Shown: positions 28,855 to 37,922, counted from the first letter of the stretch. The stretch is DNA of 64,000 bases from Burkholderiales bacterium Ga0077544 (GCA_001464355.1 LNEU01000026.1:310001-374000); one strand, 5' to 3'. Made by a program: numbers and translations. Notes: a model not told the origin generated them from the sequence alone.

Positions 28855-29832
28855 TTATTTTTTTGGCAAATCAAAGCGGACTATAGACTCACCGCTTGAA
28901 GTAGTGCGCGGCGCAGGCCGGAATGCGTGTCCATAAATAATTTCAAACGTCAGTGGGATCTTGCCATCCGCTCGCCGATTTTGCTCCAGCACATCCACGA
29001 CGCGCTGCCACGCCTGCTTGCCAAACAAGCCCCTCCGCCGTGTATCCAATGGATTGCCGCCACAGGCTCGGACGTCGGCCATCAGTTTTTCAACCGAGCT
29101 ATAGGTTACGGTCAAGGTTTCCATATCCATGACCGGAGTTGAAAAGCCGGCGTTCACCAGCATATCGCCGAAATCATGCATATCCACAAACGGCAATGCA
29201 TGGGACTCACTGTCCGCCACTGCAAACGCAGCGCGCAATTCCTTGAAGGTATCCGGACCAAAGCAGGAAAACATCAACAAGCCATCCTGTCTGAGCACGC
29301 GACGCCATTCGGCAAACACCCGATCAGGCTGCGGATGCCAATGCAGGGCCAGATTCGACCACACCAGGTCAACCGCGTTGATGCCTAAAGGAAGCTGTGA
29401 AAAATTACCGCACAACAAATTCGCGCTCGACTCCCGCCCCATAGCGACTGGCAACCACTGTTGCAGTAGCCGATTCATGGAGGACAAAGCGGCTGTTTGC
29501 GCAGCCTGCGCTTCAGCCAACATGGCCGGCGACCCATCCAAACCCAGCATTGCCGCTTTTGGAAAACGTTTTTGCAAGGTTGTCAGGTCCGCACCCTCGC
29601 CACAACCCGCATCGAGTACGTGCTCTGGCGCAAGCCGAACGAGCGCCAGACGCTCATGCATCCGAGCCGCTACTTCGCGGCGCAGAAAATTAGAATCGAC
29701 CAGACGCGCAGGGTCATCGAACAAGGTGCGCACCCGGGTTAAATCAATCGGCGCGCTGAGGCTGGAGTCAGAATTGGAAGACACGAAATTAGGCAATGAT
29801 TCAATGAGATAATGCCGCGAGTTTACACGCAT
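28855..29832 (-). CDS. SAM-dependent methyltransferase, BioC-like
   Basis: 325 residues of the class I methyltransferase fold, with motif I VLDAGCGEGADL, acidic loop LGLDGSPAML and VDLVWSNLALHWHPQPDRVFAEW, a pattern typical of malonyl-ACP O-methyltransferase BioC (biotin pimeloyl synthesis). About 30 extra N-terminal residues (NSDSSLSAPIDLTRVRTLFDDPAR) are seen in betaproteobacterial members. No other bio gene lies in the window, so the biotin role rests on family resemblance. Divergent from comF with only 17 bases between start codons. Confidence 0.78.
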   Translation of the reverse strand: MRVNSRHYLIESLPNFVSSNSDSSLSAPIDLTRVRTLFDDPARLVDSNFLRREVAARMHERLALVRLAPEHVLDAGCGEGADLTTLQKRFPKAAMLGLDGSPAMLAEAQAAQTAALSSMNRLLQQWLPVAMGRESSANLLCGNFSQLPLGINAVDLVWSNLALHWHPQPDRVFAEWRRVLRQDGLLMFSCFGPDTFKELRAAFAVADSESHALPFVDMHDFGDMLVNAGFSTPVMDMETLTVTYSSVEKLMADVRACGGNPLDTRRRGLFGKQAWQRVVDVLEQNRRADGKIPLTFEIIYGHAFRPAPRTTSSGESIVRFDLPKK

Positions 29833-29849
29833 GAAGGCTGGGCTGCGCG

Positions 29850-30593
29850 ATGCATTATCGTTTTCTCGACTGGACTCGGCATTTCATCCGGAAACTGCCT
29901 GCGGCGTTGCCGTCATCATGCGCATTGTGCGGCATCAGCGGCGCAAACTCGCTTTGCCACAATTGCAACACTCAATTTTTCAGTCAACATCCGCATCGCT
30001 GCGCGCAATGTGCGTCGCCACTGGCCTACGCTAGCGACAAGGCTGAGCGCTGCGGCAAGTGCTTGAGTAGCCCACCCGCCTTTGATGCCACCATCGTCGC
30101 CAGCGATTACGCAGCCCCTATCGATCAGTTGGTACTCGCACTCAAATTCGGCAGTCGCCTGGCTTTGGCACCCTTATTTGCGCACAAATTACGGGATGCC
30201 ATATTGCGCGAGCCGGTTTTCAGCATGCCCACTTTGCTGACCGCCGTGCCCTTGGGCGAAAAGCGGCTGGCCGAGCGAGGCTTTAATCAGGCGCTGGAAA
30301 TCGCCAAGCCACTGGCGCGGGCGATCGCCATACCAATCGCACCTCAATTAATTGAACGTACCCGCGACACTCTGATGCAAGCAATGCTGCCGACCGCAGA
30401 ACGGCATCGTAATATTCGCCATGCGTTTGCCTTGCCTGCCAACGCCGTGAAATTCGTGCGCGGCCAGCACATAGGTGTAGTTGATGACGTCTTGACCACC
30501 GGGGAAACCCTGAATGAAATTGCCGCCACGCTGAAACGTCATGGTGCAATACGCGTGACCAATCTGGTTTTTGCACGCACGCCGCATAAGTAA
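29850..30593 (+). CDS. ComF-family phosphoribosyltransferase-like protein
   Basis: 247 residues. The N-terminal half has cysteine pairs (CALCGISGANSLCHNC and CAQC...CGKC) that should form zinc-binding sites. The C-terminal half is a type I phosphoribosyltransferase domain with VVDDVLTTGETLNE. ComF/GntX proteins are needed for DNA uptake in naturally competent bacteria, but the biochemical reaction is unclear. The gene starts 17 bases from the divergent methyltransferase gene. Confidence 0.88.
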   Translation: MHYRFLDWTRHFIRKLPAALPSSCALCGISGANSLCHNCNTQFFSQHPHRCAQCASPLAYASDKAERCGKCLSSPPAFDATIVASDYAAPIDQLVLALKFGSRLALAPLFAHKLRDAILREPVFSMPTLLTAVPLGEKRLAERGFNQALEIAKPLARAIAIPIAPQLIERTRDTLMQAMLPTAERHRNIRHAFALPANAVKFVRGQHIGVVDDVLTTGETLNEIAATLKRHGAIRVTNLVFARTPHK

Positions 30594-30691
30594 TTCGCGC
30601 CACATCAGATTAAAATGCGCGATCCGATCCATCCACGATCTAATCGCACAGAAGACGAGCGGCATTTATCTTTAAGTCTAGGAGAATTTTT

Positions 30692-31174
30692 TTGTTTCAT
30701 GTCGTACTGGTAGAGCCAGAAATCCCGCCCAACACTGGCAATATCATCCGTCTGTGTGCCAACACGGGTGCGCAATTACATTTGATTGAACCACTCGGCT
30801 TCCCACTGGACGACGCCAAGATGCGCCGCGCGGGGCTCGACTACCATGATTACGCGCAGATGAAAGTGCATCGCGACTGGCCAGCATTTCTCGCCTCGTT
30901 TCCGGACCAACAGCCTTTGAATCCGGCGCGCTTGTTTGCAATGACTACGCATGGCTCGACGTCGTTTGCGAATTTGACATTTCAGCCCGGCGATATTTTT
31001 GTATTCGGCTCCGAGACCAAAGGACTGGATCCAGCCCTGCGTGAATCATTCCCGAGCGAGCAGAGAATACGTTTGCCCATGCGCCCCGATAATCGCAGCC
31101 TGAATTTATCCAATACTGTTGCCGTCGTTGTGTATGAAGCGTGGCGGCAAAATGGTTTTATCGGCGGAAATTAA
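30692..31174 (+). CDS. trmL: tRNA (cytidine34-2'-O)-methyltransferase TrmL
   Basis: SPOUT methyltransferase that 2'-O-methylates the wobble base of tRNA-Leu. 160 residues. Trefoil motifs are LVEPEIPPNTGNIIRLCA, FVFGSETKGLDP, and the C-terminal MRPDNRSLNLSNTVAVVVYEAW. The start is a TTG at 30692: the next residues FHVVLVEPE are the family N-terminus, AGGAG lies about eight bases upstream and no ATG fits. Confidence 0.94.
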   Translation: MFHVVLVEPEIPPNTGNIIRLCANTGAQLHLIEPLGFPLDDAKMRRAGLDYHDYAQMKVHRDWPAFLASFPDQQPLNPARLFAMTTHGSTSFANLTFQPGDIFVFGSETKGLDPALRESFPSEQRIRLPMRPDNRSLNLSNTVAVVVYEAWRQNGFIGGN

Positions 31175-31267
31175 TTTCGCCATATTTTGCGCTACGATGC
31201 TTGCTTGCAGCTACCGCCGTTGCGCTACGCAATCAAGCAGTCAGTCAGTTTCCATTCAAAGGATAGT

Positions 31268-31759
31268 ATGAACCTACGAGTAATCCCATTCATTTCTGTC
31301 AGCTTGTTGATGTGTGGCTTAGCGCTTGCGCATGACTACCGTGCAGGTGACATCCATATCGATCATCCGTATGCGCGCGCAAGCATGCCTGGCCAGACCA
31401 GCGGCAGCGCCTATCTGACACTGGAGAACAAGGGCAAACAAGGTGACGAATTGATTTCCGCGCGATCGCCTGCAGCGCAATCTGTGGAAATTCACACCAT
31501 GTCCATGACAGCCGATCATGTAATGCGCATGCGTGAGGTAAGCGGCATCGAACTCAAGCCGCAAGAAAAAATCGTGATGCAACCCGGCGACGGCTATCAC
31601 CTCATGTTGTTGGGCTTGAAAGCATCGCTCAAGGCTGGCGATCAATTGCCGCTGACGCTGACTTTCAAAAAAGCAGGGAAAGTCGAAACATCGATTTATG
31701 TTGAGGAAAACAAAACCAAGAATGCCGACGCCAAACAAGAAGAGCATCACCATCACTAA
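31268..31759 (+). CDS. Periplasmic copper chaperone PCuAC
   Basis: 163 residues with a signal peptide ending at GLALAHD. The copper-binding residues of the PCuAC family are present: H76 and the following methionines (HTMSM...M88), and the distal HxM (H111-L-M113) in GYHLMLLGL. A His-rich tail (EEHHHH) is added. PCuAC works with Sco in loading CuA of the oxidase, whose genes lie 3-12 kb upstream. The start at 31268 is the one that gives a normal signal peptide. Confidence 0.92.
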   Translation: MNLRVIPFISVSLLMCGLALAHDYRAGDIHIDHPYARASMPGQTSGSAYLTLENKGKQGDELISARSPAAQSVEIHTMSMTADHVMRMREVSGIELKPQEKIVMQPGDGYHLMLLGLKASLKAGDQLPLTLTFKKAGKVETSIYVEENKTKNADAKQEEHHHH

Positions 31760-31825
31760 TTAAAATAATGCACTTCAAGTCGTGCTTATGATTGAACAAA
31801 TAAGCAAACGACTGGTGGAATAAAT

Positions 31826-31860
31826 AAAAAAGGGGTGTTATTAAAACGCCCCTTTTTTAT
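31826..31860. terminator. Bidirectional terminator
   Basis: AAAAAGGGGTGTT/AACGCCCCTTTTT hairpin (one G-T pair) between the convergent PCuAC and DUF411 genes. Confidence 0.88.
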
Positions 31861-31873
31861 TTACGGATTCAAA

Positions 31874-32332
31874 TCATTTCGCTGCGTAATGGCGATACAC
31901 GGTAGATTTCCCGTCTGCCTGGAATAACAAGACATCATAAGCATCCGCCGGTTCACCCGCCACTTCCATGCCGGGCGACCCCATAGGCATACCGGGCACT
32001 GCCAAGCCTTTTGCTTTCGGCTTTTCTGCCAGCAAACGCTTGATGTCCGCAGCCGGTACGTGCCCCTCCAGAGCGTAACCACCTATCGTTCCGGTATGAC
32101 AACTGCCCAGTGATGGCGGTACGCCCAATTTCGTGCGATAGGCACCGGTGTTGGGCACATTCTGCACATTCACCTTGAAACCGTTGGCACGTAAATGATC
32201 TACCCATTGTGTACAGCAGCCGCAAGTCTCACTTTTGTAAACCGCGATCACAGGCCGCTCAGACTTGGCAAAACCGATAGTCGGCATTGCGCCAAGCAAA
32301 ATTGCGATACGTAAAAAAAACCGTCTTTGCAT
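31874..32332 (-). CDS. DUF411 (CopG-like) metal-binding protein
   Basis: 152 residues with a signal peptide (about 1-22, ending TIGFAKS). The CGCC motif (C37, C39, C40, in SETCGCC) and a later SCHTG are the conserved features of DUF411, whose members sit in copper or heavy-metal resistance loci. Convergent with the PCuAC gene, so these two probably form a small copper-handling pair. GGAGAAAAT lies before the chosen ATG at 32332; the extension to 32401 is rejected. Confidence 0.88.
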   Translation of the reverse strand: MQRRFFLRIAILLGAMPTIGFAKSERPVIAVYKSETCGCCTQWVDHLRANGFKVNVQNVPNTGAYRTKLGVPPSLGSCHTGTIGGYALEGHVPAADIKRLLAEKPKAKGLAVPGMPMGSPGMEVAGEPADAYDVLLFQADGKSTVYRHYAAK

Positions 32333-32401
32333 TATTTTCTCCTGATGATTCTGCACGCTCACGAAAATCCTCAGCACATACATCGTGAATTGTTTAGACA
32401 A

Positions 32402-32430
32402 ACAAAAAGCCGCAAAATTCTGCGGCTTTT
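32402..32430 (-). terminator. Terminator of the ferritin-like gene
   Basis: AAAAAGCCGCA/TGCGGCTTTTT hairpin, 21 bases downstream of the leftward ferritin-like stop. The A tract on the other side could also act for rightward transcripts. Confidence 0.85.
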
Positions 32431-32450
32431 TAATATTGCGAACCTGCCGC

Positions 32451-33299
32451 TCAGACTGCCTGTACGGCAGCCATGCGCGTGACGATTTCCTTGCGATAGC
32501 GATTCAATTCCTGTACCGAGCCGAAAGTACGCTCGAACAACAAAGACATATTGTGCAAGATGCGATCAACGACTTTCTTTTCCCATTCGCCGTCAAACTT
32601 GATCTGACCATCGAGCCAACGCTCTAGCCATTCCGGATCAGGCAAACGTGATTGCACGGTGTCGTTAGGGAACAGCGACTGGTTCACATGCAAATTGGTT
32701 GGATGCAGAGGTTTTTCAGTACGACGCGCCGAAGCCATTAACACACCAATTTTGGCGAAGGCAGCGCGCGCCGAATCACCTACTTCGTTCAACGCTTTTT
32801 TCATGTAGCGCAGATAGGCGCCGCCGTGGCGTGCCTCATCCTGGCTGATGATTTTATAAATCTGCTTGATGACAGGTTCGGTATGCCAGTCAGAAGCGCA
32901 GCGATACCAGTGATTCAGGCGAATTTCTCCGCAGAAGTGCATCATCAGCGTTTCCAGCGCAGGTGCCGGATCGAATTCGAAACGCACGTTGTGCAGCTCT
33001 TCTTCCGTCGGCACGAATTCCGGCTTGAAGCGGCGCAGATACTCCATCAGCACCAGCGAATGCTTTTGCTCTTCAAAAAACCATACGGACATGAATGCAG
33101 AGAAATCGCTATCGCCGCGATTATCGCGCAGGAACATTTCAGTCGCAGGCAAAGCCGACCATTCCGTAATCGCATTCATGCGTATGGTTTGCGCCTGCTC
33201 ATCAGTGAGTTTGGAGCCGTCAAACTGATCCCACGGAATGTCTTTTTCCATGTTCCAGCGAACCTGCTCTAAAGATTTAAACAATTCTGGGTACAACAT
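32451..33299 (-). CDS. Ferritin-like di-iron protein
   Basis: 282 residues, all-alpha. Carboxylate/histidine motifs FFEEQKH and SQDEARH fit a four-helix di-iron site, with a further Glu in NAITEWSALPATEM. The layout recalls acyl-ACP desaturase or ferritin-like oxidase families more than storage ferritin. No membrane segment or signal. It is a single gene between copper proteins and the glutathione peroxidase. Substrate unknown; desaturase or oxygenase activity is a guess. Confidence 0.78.
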   Translation of the reverse strand: MLYPELFKSLEQVRWNMEKDIPWDQFDGSKLTDEQAQTIRMNAITEWSALPATEMFLRDNRGDSDFSAFMSVWFFEEQKHSLVLMEYLRRFKPEFVPTEEELHNVRFEFDPAPALETLMMHFCGEIRLNHWYRCASDWHTEPVIKQIYKIISQDEARHGGAYLRYMKKALNEVGDSARAAFAKIGVLMASARRTEKPLHPTNLHVNQSLFPNDTVQSRLPDPEWLERWLDGQIKFDGEWEKKVVDRILHNMSLLFERTFGSVQELNRYRKEIVTRMAAVQAV

Positions 33300-33643
33300 A
33301 TGCGCCTTAAAAATTGAGTTAAGTCCTTGATTCTACCAATAAATTCGCGATTTACCCAGCAACAGCCCTGCAATTTACTTATGCAAAGCCTTATTTTCGC
33401 CATGGCATTTCATTTTTCTTGCGCCGACAAAAGCTCAATAGCCCTCCATTGGAAACATCGCATGCCATGCAAAACCTGCTCCCTTTTATAAAATGAATCA
33501 TTCTGCGATCGCTTCAATCCGCGCCCAAAGTGGCTTGGCTGCTGAAAAAAGATGTCATGCGAAAAACTTCGCAGCACACGCCATGACAAATTTGGCATCT
33601 TGATGCAAGATGCATCCATTCATATCCGATAACAATACTCATC
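33300..33643. other. Divergent intergenic region, 344 bases
   Basis: Lies between the leftward ferritin-like gene and the rightward glutathione peroxidase gene, so it must hold two promoters. I saw no convincing promoter, hairpin or ORF here. Confidence 0.4.
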
Positions 33644-34222
33644 ATGAAGACAATCAACACTGCCATCCTGCGCTGCACACTATTGTCTGGCTTGCTCATC
33701 GGCGCACATGCATTTGCGCAAACGCCTGCAAACTCTGCATGTCCGGCAACACTGAGCCATACTGTTCAGCGCCTGCAAGATGAGGCGCCGCAAAATCTTT
33801 GCCAGTACGCAGGTAAAGTCGTGCTGGTCGTCAACACAGCCAGTTATTGCGGCTACACGGTGCAGTACGAAGGATTGGAAAAACTATACGCAAAATACAA
33901 GAATCAAGGCTTGATCGTCCTCGGTTTTGCATCGAATGATTTCGGCCAGCAGGAACCCGGTGCGAACAAGGAAATCGCTGAGTTTTGCAATAATACGTAT
34001 GGCGTAAAATTCCCCATGTTCGCCAAGACATCCGTGGTTGGCGCGAACAGCAATGCGTTTTATCAATCATTGATGAAGGCAGGCGCGCAGCCGCCAAAAT
34101 GGAATTTCCATAAAATTCTGCTGGATCGCAAAGGCAATGTCCTTGACAGCTATCCATCGAAAGTGACGCCCGGCGATAAAAGACTGGTAGCAGATATTGA
34201 GCAGGCTCTGAACCAAAAATAA
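33644..34222 (+). CDS. Periplasmic glutathione-peroxidase-family thiol peroxidase
   Basis: 192 residues with a signal peptide (about 1-26, ending AHAFAQ). The peroxidatic cysteine is C69 in VNTASYCGYT; the usual family motif is ASKCGFT, so Lys is replaced by Tyr. Other tetrad residues can be seen: Gln in ASNDFGQQEPG and Trp in PPKWNFHK. A cysteine (not selenocysteine) form; such enzymes generally use thioredoxin-like reductants. The N-terminal extension has two more cysteines (C33, C53). Confidence 0.9.
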   Translation: MKTINTAILRCTLLSGLLIGAHAFAQTPANSACPATLSHTVQRLQDEAPQNLCQYAGKVVLVVNTASYCGYTVQYEGLEKLYAKYKNQGLIVLGFASNDFGQQEPGANKEIAEFCNNTYGVKFPMFAKTSVVGANSNAFYQSLMKAGAQPPKWNFHKILLDRKGNVLDSYPSKVTPGDKRLVADIEQALNQK

Positions 34223-34449
34223 GCCATGCCTGTACGCAATTCCTGAAATCTTCTATTCCGCAGATAGCCGAAGAAAACAACGCGTGTGAACACCACGGCA
34301 CAGCAAGCGCCGCACCGTGCCATCCGCAGGCATAATGTCAAACTTGACCAGATTCATGAATAAATGGCCATGCGGGTCCACCCGACAGCAATTTTGCATG
34401 AAACAAACCGAAACTGAAAGTGACTACAGGCGAACCGCGCCTCTCTACC

Positions 34450-35139
34450 ATGCGCATTTTGATTATTGAAGACAACGCAGATATCGTCGCGAATCTGTAC
34501 GCGTTTCTTGAGCCGCGCGGCTATGTACTGGATTGCGCAGCCAATGGATACGCAGGCTTCGCACTCGCGGCACAACATGAATACGATGCCGTCATTCTCG
34601 ACATCAAGATTCCAGGCATCGATGGCCTGACACTATGCCGCAAGATGCGCGACGAGCTGCAAAACGACACGCCTGTGCTGATGCTGACTGCGCGCGATAC
34701 GCTGGACGACAAAGTTGCCGGCTTCGACAGCGGCGCAGATGACTATCTGGTAAAACCGTTTTCTCTGCTGGAAGTAGAAGTCCGCCTGAAAGCATTGATA
34801 CGCCGTGCACGCGGCAAAAATCAGGGCACCAACTTCCTGAGCGTCGGCGATTTGATATTCGACACATCGACTTATCAAGTCAAACGTGGCGGCATGCCGA
34901 TCACGCTAACCAAAACCGGCTTCAAAATCCTGGCCTGTCTGATGAAAGAAGCACCGAAAGTCGTCTCACGCGAAACACTGGAACTGGAAGTCTGGGGCGA
35001 TCATCCGCCAGACAGCGATGCACTGCGCACGCACATTCACGCCTTGCGACAGGCGCTGGATAAAACACATCCGTTTGCTATGTTGCGCACGGTTCAAGGC
35101 ATAGGCTACCGCCTGGTAGGTTCGGATGAAACGACGTAG
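34450..35139 (+). CDS. OmpR-family response regulator
   Basis: 229 residues. The receiver domain has E7/D8 and phospho-acceptor D51 (VILDIKIPG) with the conserved Lys in YLVKPF. A winged-helix DNA-binding domain follows (LTKTGFKILACLMKEAPKVVSRETLE ... RTHIHALRQALDK). It overlaps the kinase gene by 14 bases, so the pair is translated together. The ATG at 34450 gives the family start (RILIIEDN). Confidence 0.94.
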   Translation: MRILIIEDNADIVANLYAFLEPRGYVLDCAANGYAGFALAAQHEYDAVILDIKIPGIDGLTLCRKMRDELQNDTPVLMLTARDTLDDKVAGFDSGADDYLVKPFSLLEVEVRLKALIRRARGKNQGTNFLSVGDLIFDTSTYQVKRGGMPITLTKTGFKILACLMKEAPKVVSRETLELEVWGDHPPDSDALRTHIHALRQALDKTHPFAMLRTVQGIGYRLVGSDETT

Positions 35140-36376
35140 TTCGCTGCGGCGACGGATTGTCGTTGCCTACCTTTTTTTCGCACTCGCGGTGTGTACTTTC
35201 TTTGGCGCGGTCGTCGCCGTTGCCATTGAAGGGACTGAAGATCTACTGGTTGATGAGCACTTGCGCAGCATTGCTGCATGGGCGTCGCCGCGTCACGCGA
35301 TAGGCATGCCGGTAGAAATGCCTTCCGATGTCAGTTTTTATCATGGCGAAAATATTCCCGAGCCGCTGCGCGGCATGCCACTTGGCGTCGCCAAGGAAAG
35401 TTTCGAAGGAAAAGTAGTCCATCTGCTGGTAGGCCAAGACGATGCCGGCGCCTATGTCGTCGTCGATCGCGCCAGCGAATACAAAAACATCGAGCACGTC
35501 ATTTACGCAATGATCATGGCCGGTTTTCTCGGCTTCGTCGCGCTATCGTTGTTTCTCGGCAGTTTTATCGCGCGCGGCTTTGTCGACCCCATCGTCGAAC
35601 TGGCTGCAGCAGTCAAGGATAATAACCACCCTACAGAATTGCCTCTGCTTAAAAGCAAGGATGAGCTCGGCGTACTGGCCCGCGCCTTTGCCGCCCATAC
35701 TACTGAACTCAAGCAATTTCTGGCGCGTGAGCGCTTCTTCACCGGCGACGTCAGCCACGAACTACGCACTCCGCTCACCATCATCACAGGTGCCGCAGAA
35801 TTATTAGTCGAGCAAACAATGACGCAACCGGCATTGCATGCGCCCGCCGACCGCATCCTGCGAGCAGCGAAAGAAGCCAACGATTGCATTGAAATCCTGT
35901 TGTTATTGGCACGTGCGCCAGATCAGATCAATCGGCCGGAAACTTCAGTGGCAGATGTAATTCACGCCGAAATTGCGCGCTGCCAGCACTTCATCGCAAA
36001 CAAACCTGTCACGCTTAACTTCGAAGAAGGCGACGATTTTTTGGTAGCTGCGCGCAAAGAGTTGCTGACAGCGGCCATCGGCAATTTGATACGCAACGCC
36101 TGCCAGTACACAGAACAAGGCTCAGTCACCGTCAAGATGGCGGGACACGCCGTCATCGTCGAAGATACCGGCCCCGGCCTGCCTGAATCCATACAGGAAA
36201 GTCTGCAAAAACTCCCCTCAGCAAAACCACTAGTAGGTTCAGCCGGCACCGGACTGGGCCTCGCCCTCGTCGTTCGCATCTGCGAATATCTCGACGCCAG
36301 CCTACACGTCGAAAATAATCCAAAAAATGGCAGTAATTTCCGAATTGTTTTTAAAGCAATTTTAACGGAAATCTAA
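35126..36376 (+). CDS. Sensor histidine kinase
   Basis: 416 residues. TM1 is about 11-34, a short periplasmic sensor of about 90 residues follows, and TM2 is about 126-150. HAMP comes next, then HisKA with phospho-acceptor H211 (GDVSHELRTPLT), and HATPase with N box NLIRNACQYT, G1 DTGPGL and G2 GTGLGLAL. Partner of the regulator at 34450. The stimulus is unknown; the small sensor domain has no recognised ligand fold. Confidence 0.93.
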   Translation: MKRRSSLRRRIVVAYLFFALAVCTFFGAVVAVAIEGTEDLLVDEHLRSIAAWASPRHAIGMPVEMPSDVSFYHGENIPEPLRGMPLGVAKESFEGKVVHLLVGQDDAGAYVVVDRASEYKNIEHVIYAMIMAGFLGFVALSLFLGSFIARGFVDPIVELAAAVKDNNHPTELPLLKSKDELGVLARAFAAHTTELKQFLARERFFTGDVSHELRTPLTIITGAAELLVEQTMTQPALHAPADRILRAAKEANDCIEILLLLARAPDQINRPETSVADVIHAEIARCQHFIANKPVTLNFEEGDDFLVAARKELLTAAIGNLIRNACQYTEQGSVTVKMAGHAVIVEDTGPGLPESIQESLQKLPSAKPLVGSAGTGLGLALVVRICEYLDASLHVENNPKNGSNFRIVFKAILTEI

Positions 36377-36633
36377 CATTTTTCTCACGTCTAATTAAGT
36401 TCTTCAGCGCTAATCTGCGCCTGTGCAGTGGAGCGGCATTGTCTAGGCAATTCAACTTCTCCAATCGGTTTTTGAGTGTTTTTATCTGGGACCGCAGACA
36501 TTCTGTTTAAAGCGAAATGTCGTGCACGCGAATACGTAGTGGCCATAAACGATTTTTCGGGTTTTCCTGATGATCGATAACTACATGGTCGTACGTCGAC
36601 CGCCACTTTTACTTAATACACCTTGAGGAAGAC

Positions 36634-37347
36634 ATGGAATTTATTGGAACCGCGGCATTCTGGGCCGCACTCGGCAACATCATCCTGATCAATATCGTGC
36701 TGTCTGGCGATAACGCCGTTGTAATCGCACTGGCCGCGAAGTCGCTGCCACCGAAACAAAAGAAAATGGCTGTAATCTGGGGTAGCGCAGCAGCGATTAT
36801 CCTGCGTATCGTTTTGACCATCTTTGCACTGCAACTGCTGACTCTGCCGTACCTTAAACTGATCGGTGCGGTTCTGCTGTTCTATATCGGCGTGCAATTG
36901 CTGGCCGAAAGTGGCGGAGAAGAAGATATCGAAGGTCATTCCAACCTGTGGGGTGCAATCAAAACCATTCTGATTGCCGATCTGGTCATGAGTCTTGATA
37001 ACGTGCTCGGCGTTGCTGCTGCTGCCAACGGTAATGTCACCTTGCTGGTGATCGGCCTGGCGATCAGCGTTCCGCTGATCGTGTTCGGTAGCGCACTGGT
37101 ACTGAAATTGATGGAAAAATTTCCTATCATCATCACCTTGGGCGCTGCACTATTGGGTTATCTGGCTGGTGAAATGTTGTTCTCGGATCCAATCGTCACA
37201 CCATGGATAGCAGTAAACATTCCACACCATGAACTGGCATTGTTTGGCCATAGCCATATGAGCATCCCAGGCTTGGCATTGGCAATTGGCGTAGTGATTG
37301 TCGGCACTTATCTGAGCAAGCGTCACAGCCACGCTACTGCGGCGTAA
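36634..37347 (+). CDS. TerC-family integral membrane protein
   Basis: 237 residues, about seven membrane helices. The acidic membrane motifs of the TerC family are SGDNAVVIALAAK (helix 1) and VMSLDNVLGVAAAANG. Family members export manganese or help metallate exported proteins. A 257-base leader with several hairpins precedes it. Two hairpins follow the stop, the second with a T tract. Confidence 0.92.
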   Translation: MEFIGTAAFWAALGNIILINIVLSGDNAVVIALAAKSLPPKQKKMAVIWGSAAAIILRIVLTIFALQLLTLPYLKLIGAVLLFYIGVQLLAESGGEEDIEGHSNLWGAIKTILIADLVMSLDNVLGVAAAANGNVTLLVIGLAISVPLIVFGSALVLKLMEKFPIIITLGAALLGYLAGEMLFSDPIVTPWIAVNIPHHELALFGHSHMSIPGLALAIGVVIVGTYLSKRHSHATAA

Positions 37348-37398
37348 GGTGATTCGGCTTGCAGCGATCGCCCGGTAGCGGTCGCTTTGTTTAAGTCT

Positions 37399-37437
37399 AA
37401 AAAAGGGCGAACCGGCCATGCCGATTCGCCCTTTTTC
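37399..37437. terminator. Terminator after terC-family gene
   Basis: AAAAAGGGCGAA/TTCGCCCTTTTT hairpin with A and T tracts. A second imperfect stem (about 37361-37388, AGCGATCGC/GCGGTCGCT) precedes it. Placed between the convergent terC-family gene and the 139-aa hypothetical gene. Confidence 0.88.
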
Positions 37438-37502
37438 ATATTTACCCGCATGTACGATCAGATCACAGAATTTTCTGCATTCTCACCGGATGCTATGCCA
37501 AT

Positions 37503-37922
37503 CTAGTATCTCTTCTTCATATTGAAATTATGCTCGGCAACCAGGCGCGTGGTCGCAATCAGGCTGCTCAAGCCAAACACCAGTTGTGTCAGTCTATCGC
37601 CGGGTAAAGCCCATATCTGCCCCGATGGCATCTCGACTTGCGTGGCAGCAGCAATCAATGGTGCGACCCACTCCGCTTCCGGTGTGACATCCAGCAGCAC
37701 ATCGCCCTCTGAGGTCGTGTGCAAATAAATGTCGCCGCCCTCGATCAAACCAAAGCACAATCCCCAGCCAGTTGCCTTATTGCTACTGATCAATTGCTGG
37801 ATCGCGCGATTTTGATGATCTATCCATGCTTCAACATCGTAAGTGGTTTTTAAGACAATCCACGGCCGTTCGACAGGCTCGCCCTGCTTTCTCTCGTCGT
37901 CTTCGAACATCTTGCATCTCAT
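37503..37922 (-). CDS. Hypothetical cytoplasmic protein (139 aa)
   Basis: I do not recognise this protein. It is acidic, with no signal or membrane segment; the composition suggests a compact alpha/beta domain (WGLCFGLIEGGDIYLHTT, PSGQIWALPGDRLTQLVFGLSSLIA). A start five codons in (MFEDDER) is equally possible. It is divergent from the ProQ-family gene and convergent with terC. Confidence 0.65.
   Translation of the reverse strand: MRCKMFEDDERKQGEPVERPWIVLKTTYDVEAWIDHQNRAIQQLISSNKATGWGLCFGLIEGGDIYLHTTSEGDVLLDVTPEAEWVAPLIAAATQVEMPSGQIWALPGDRLTQLVFGLSSLIATTRLVAEHNFNMKKRY

Noticed and set aside
36377-36633. yybP-ykoY manganese riboswitch before the TerC-family gene
   Set aside because: The conserved strands of that aptamer could not be found by eye; kept only as a search suggestion.
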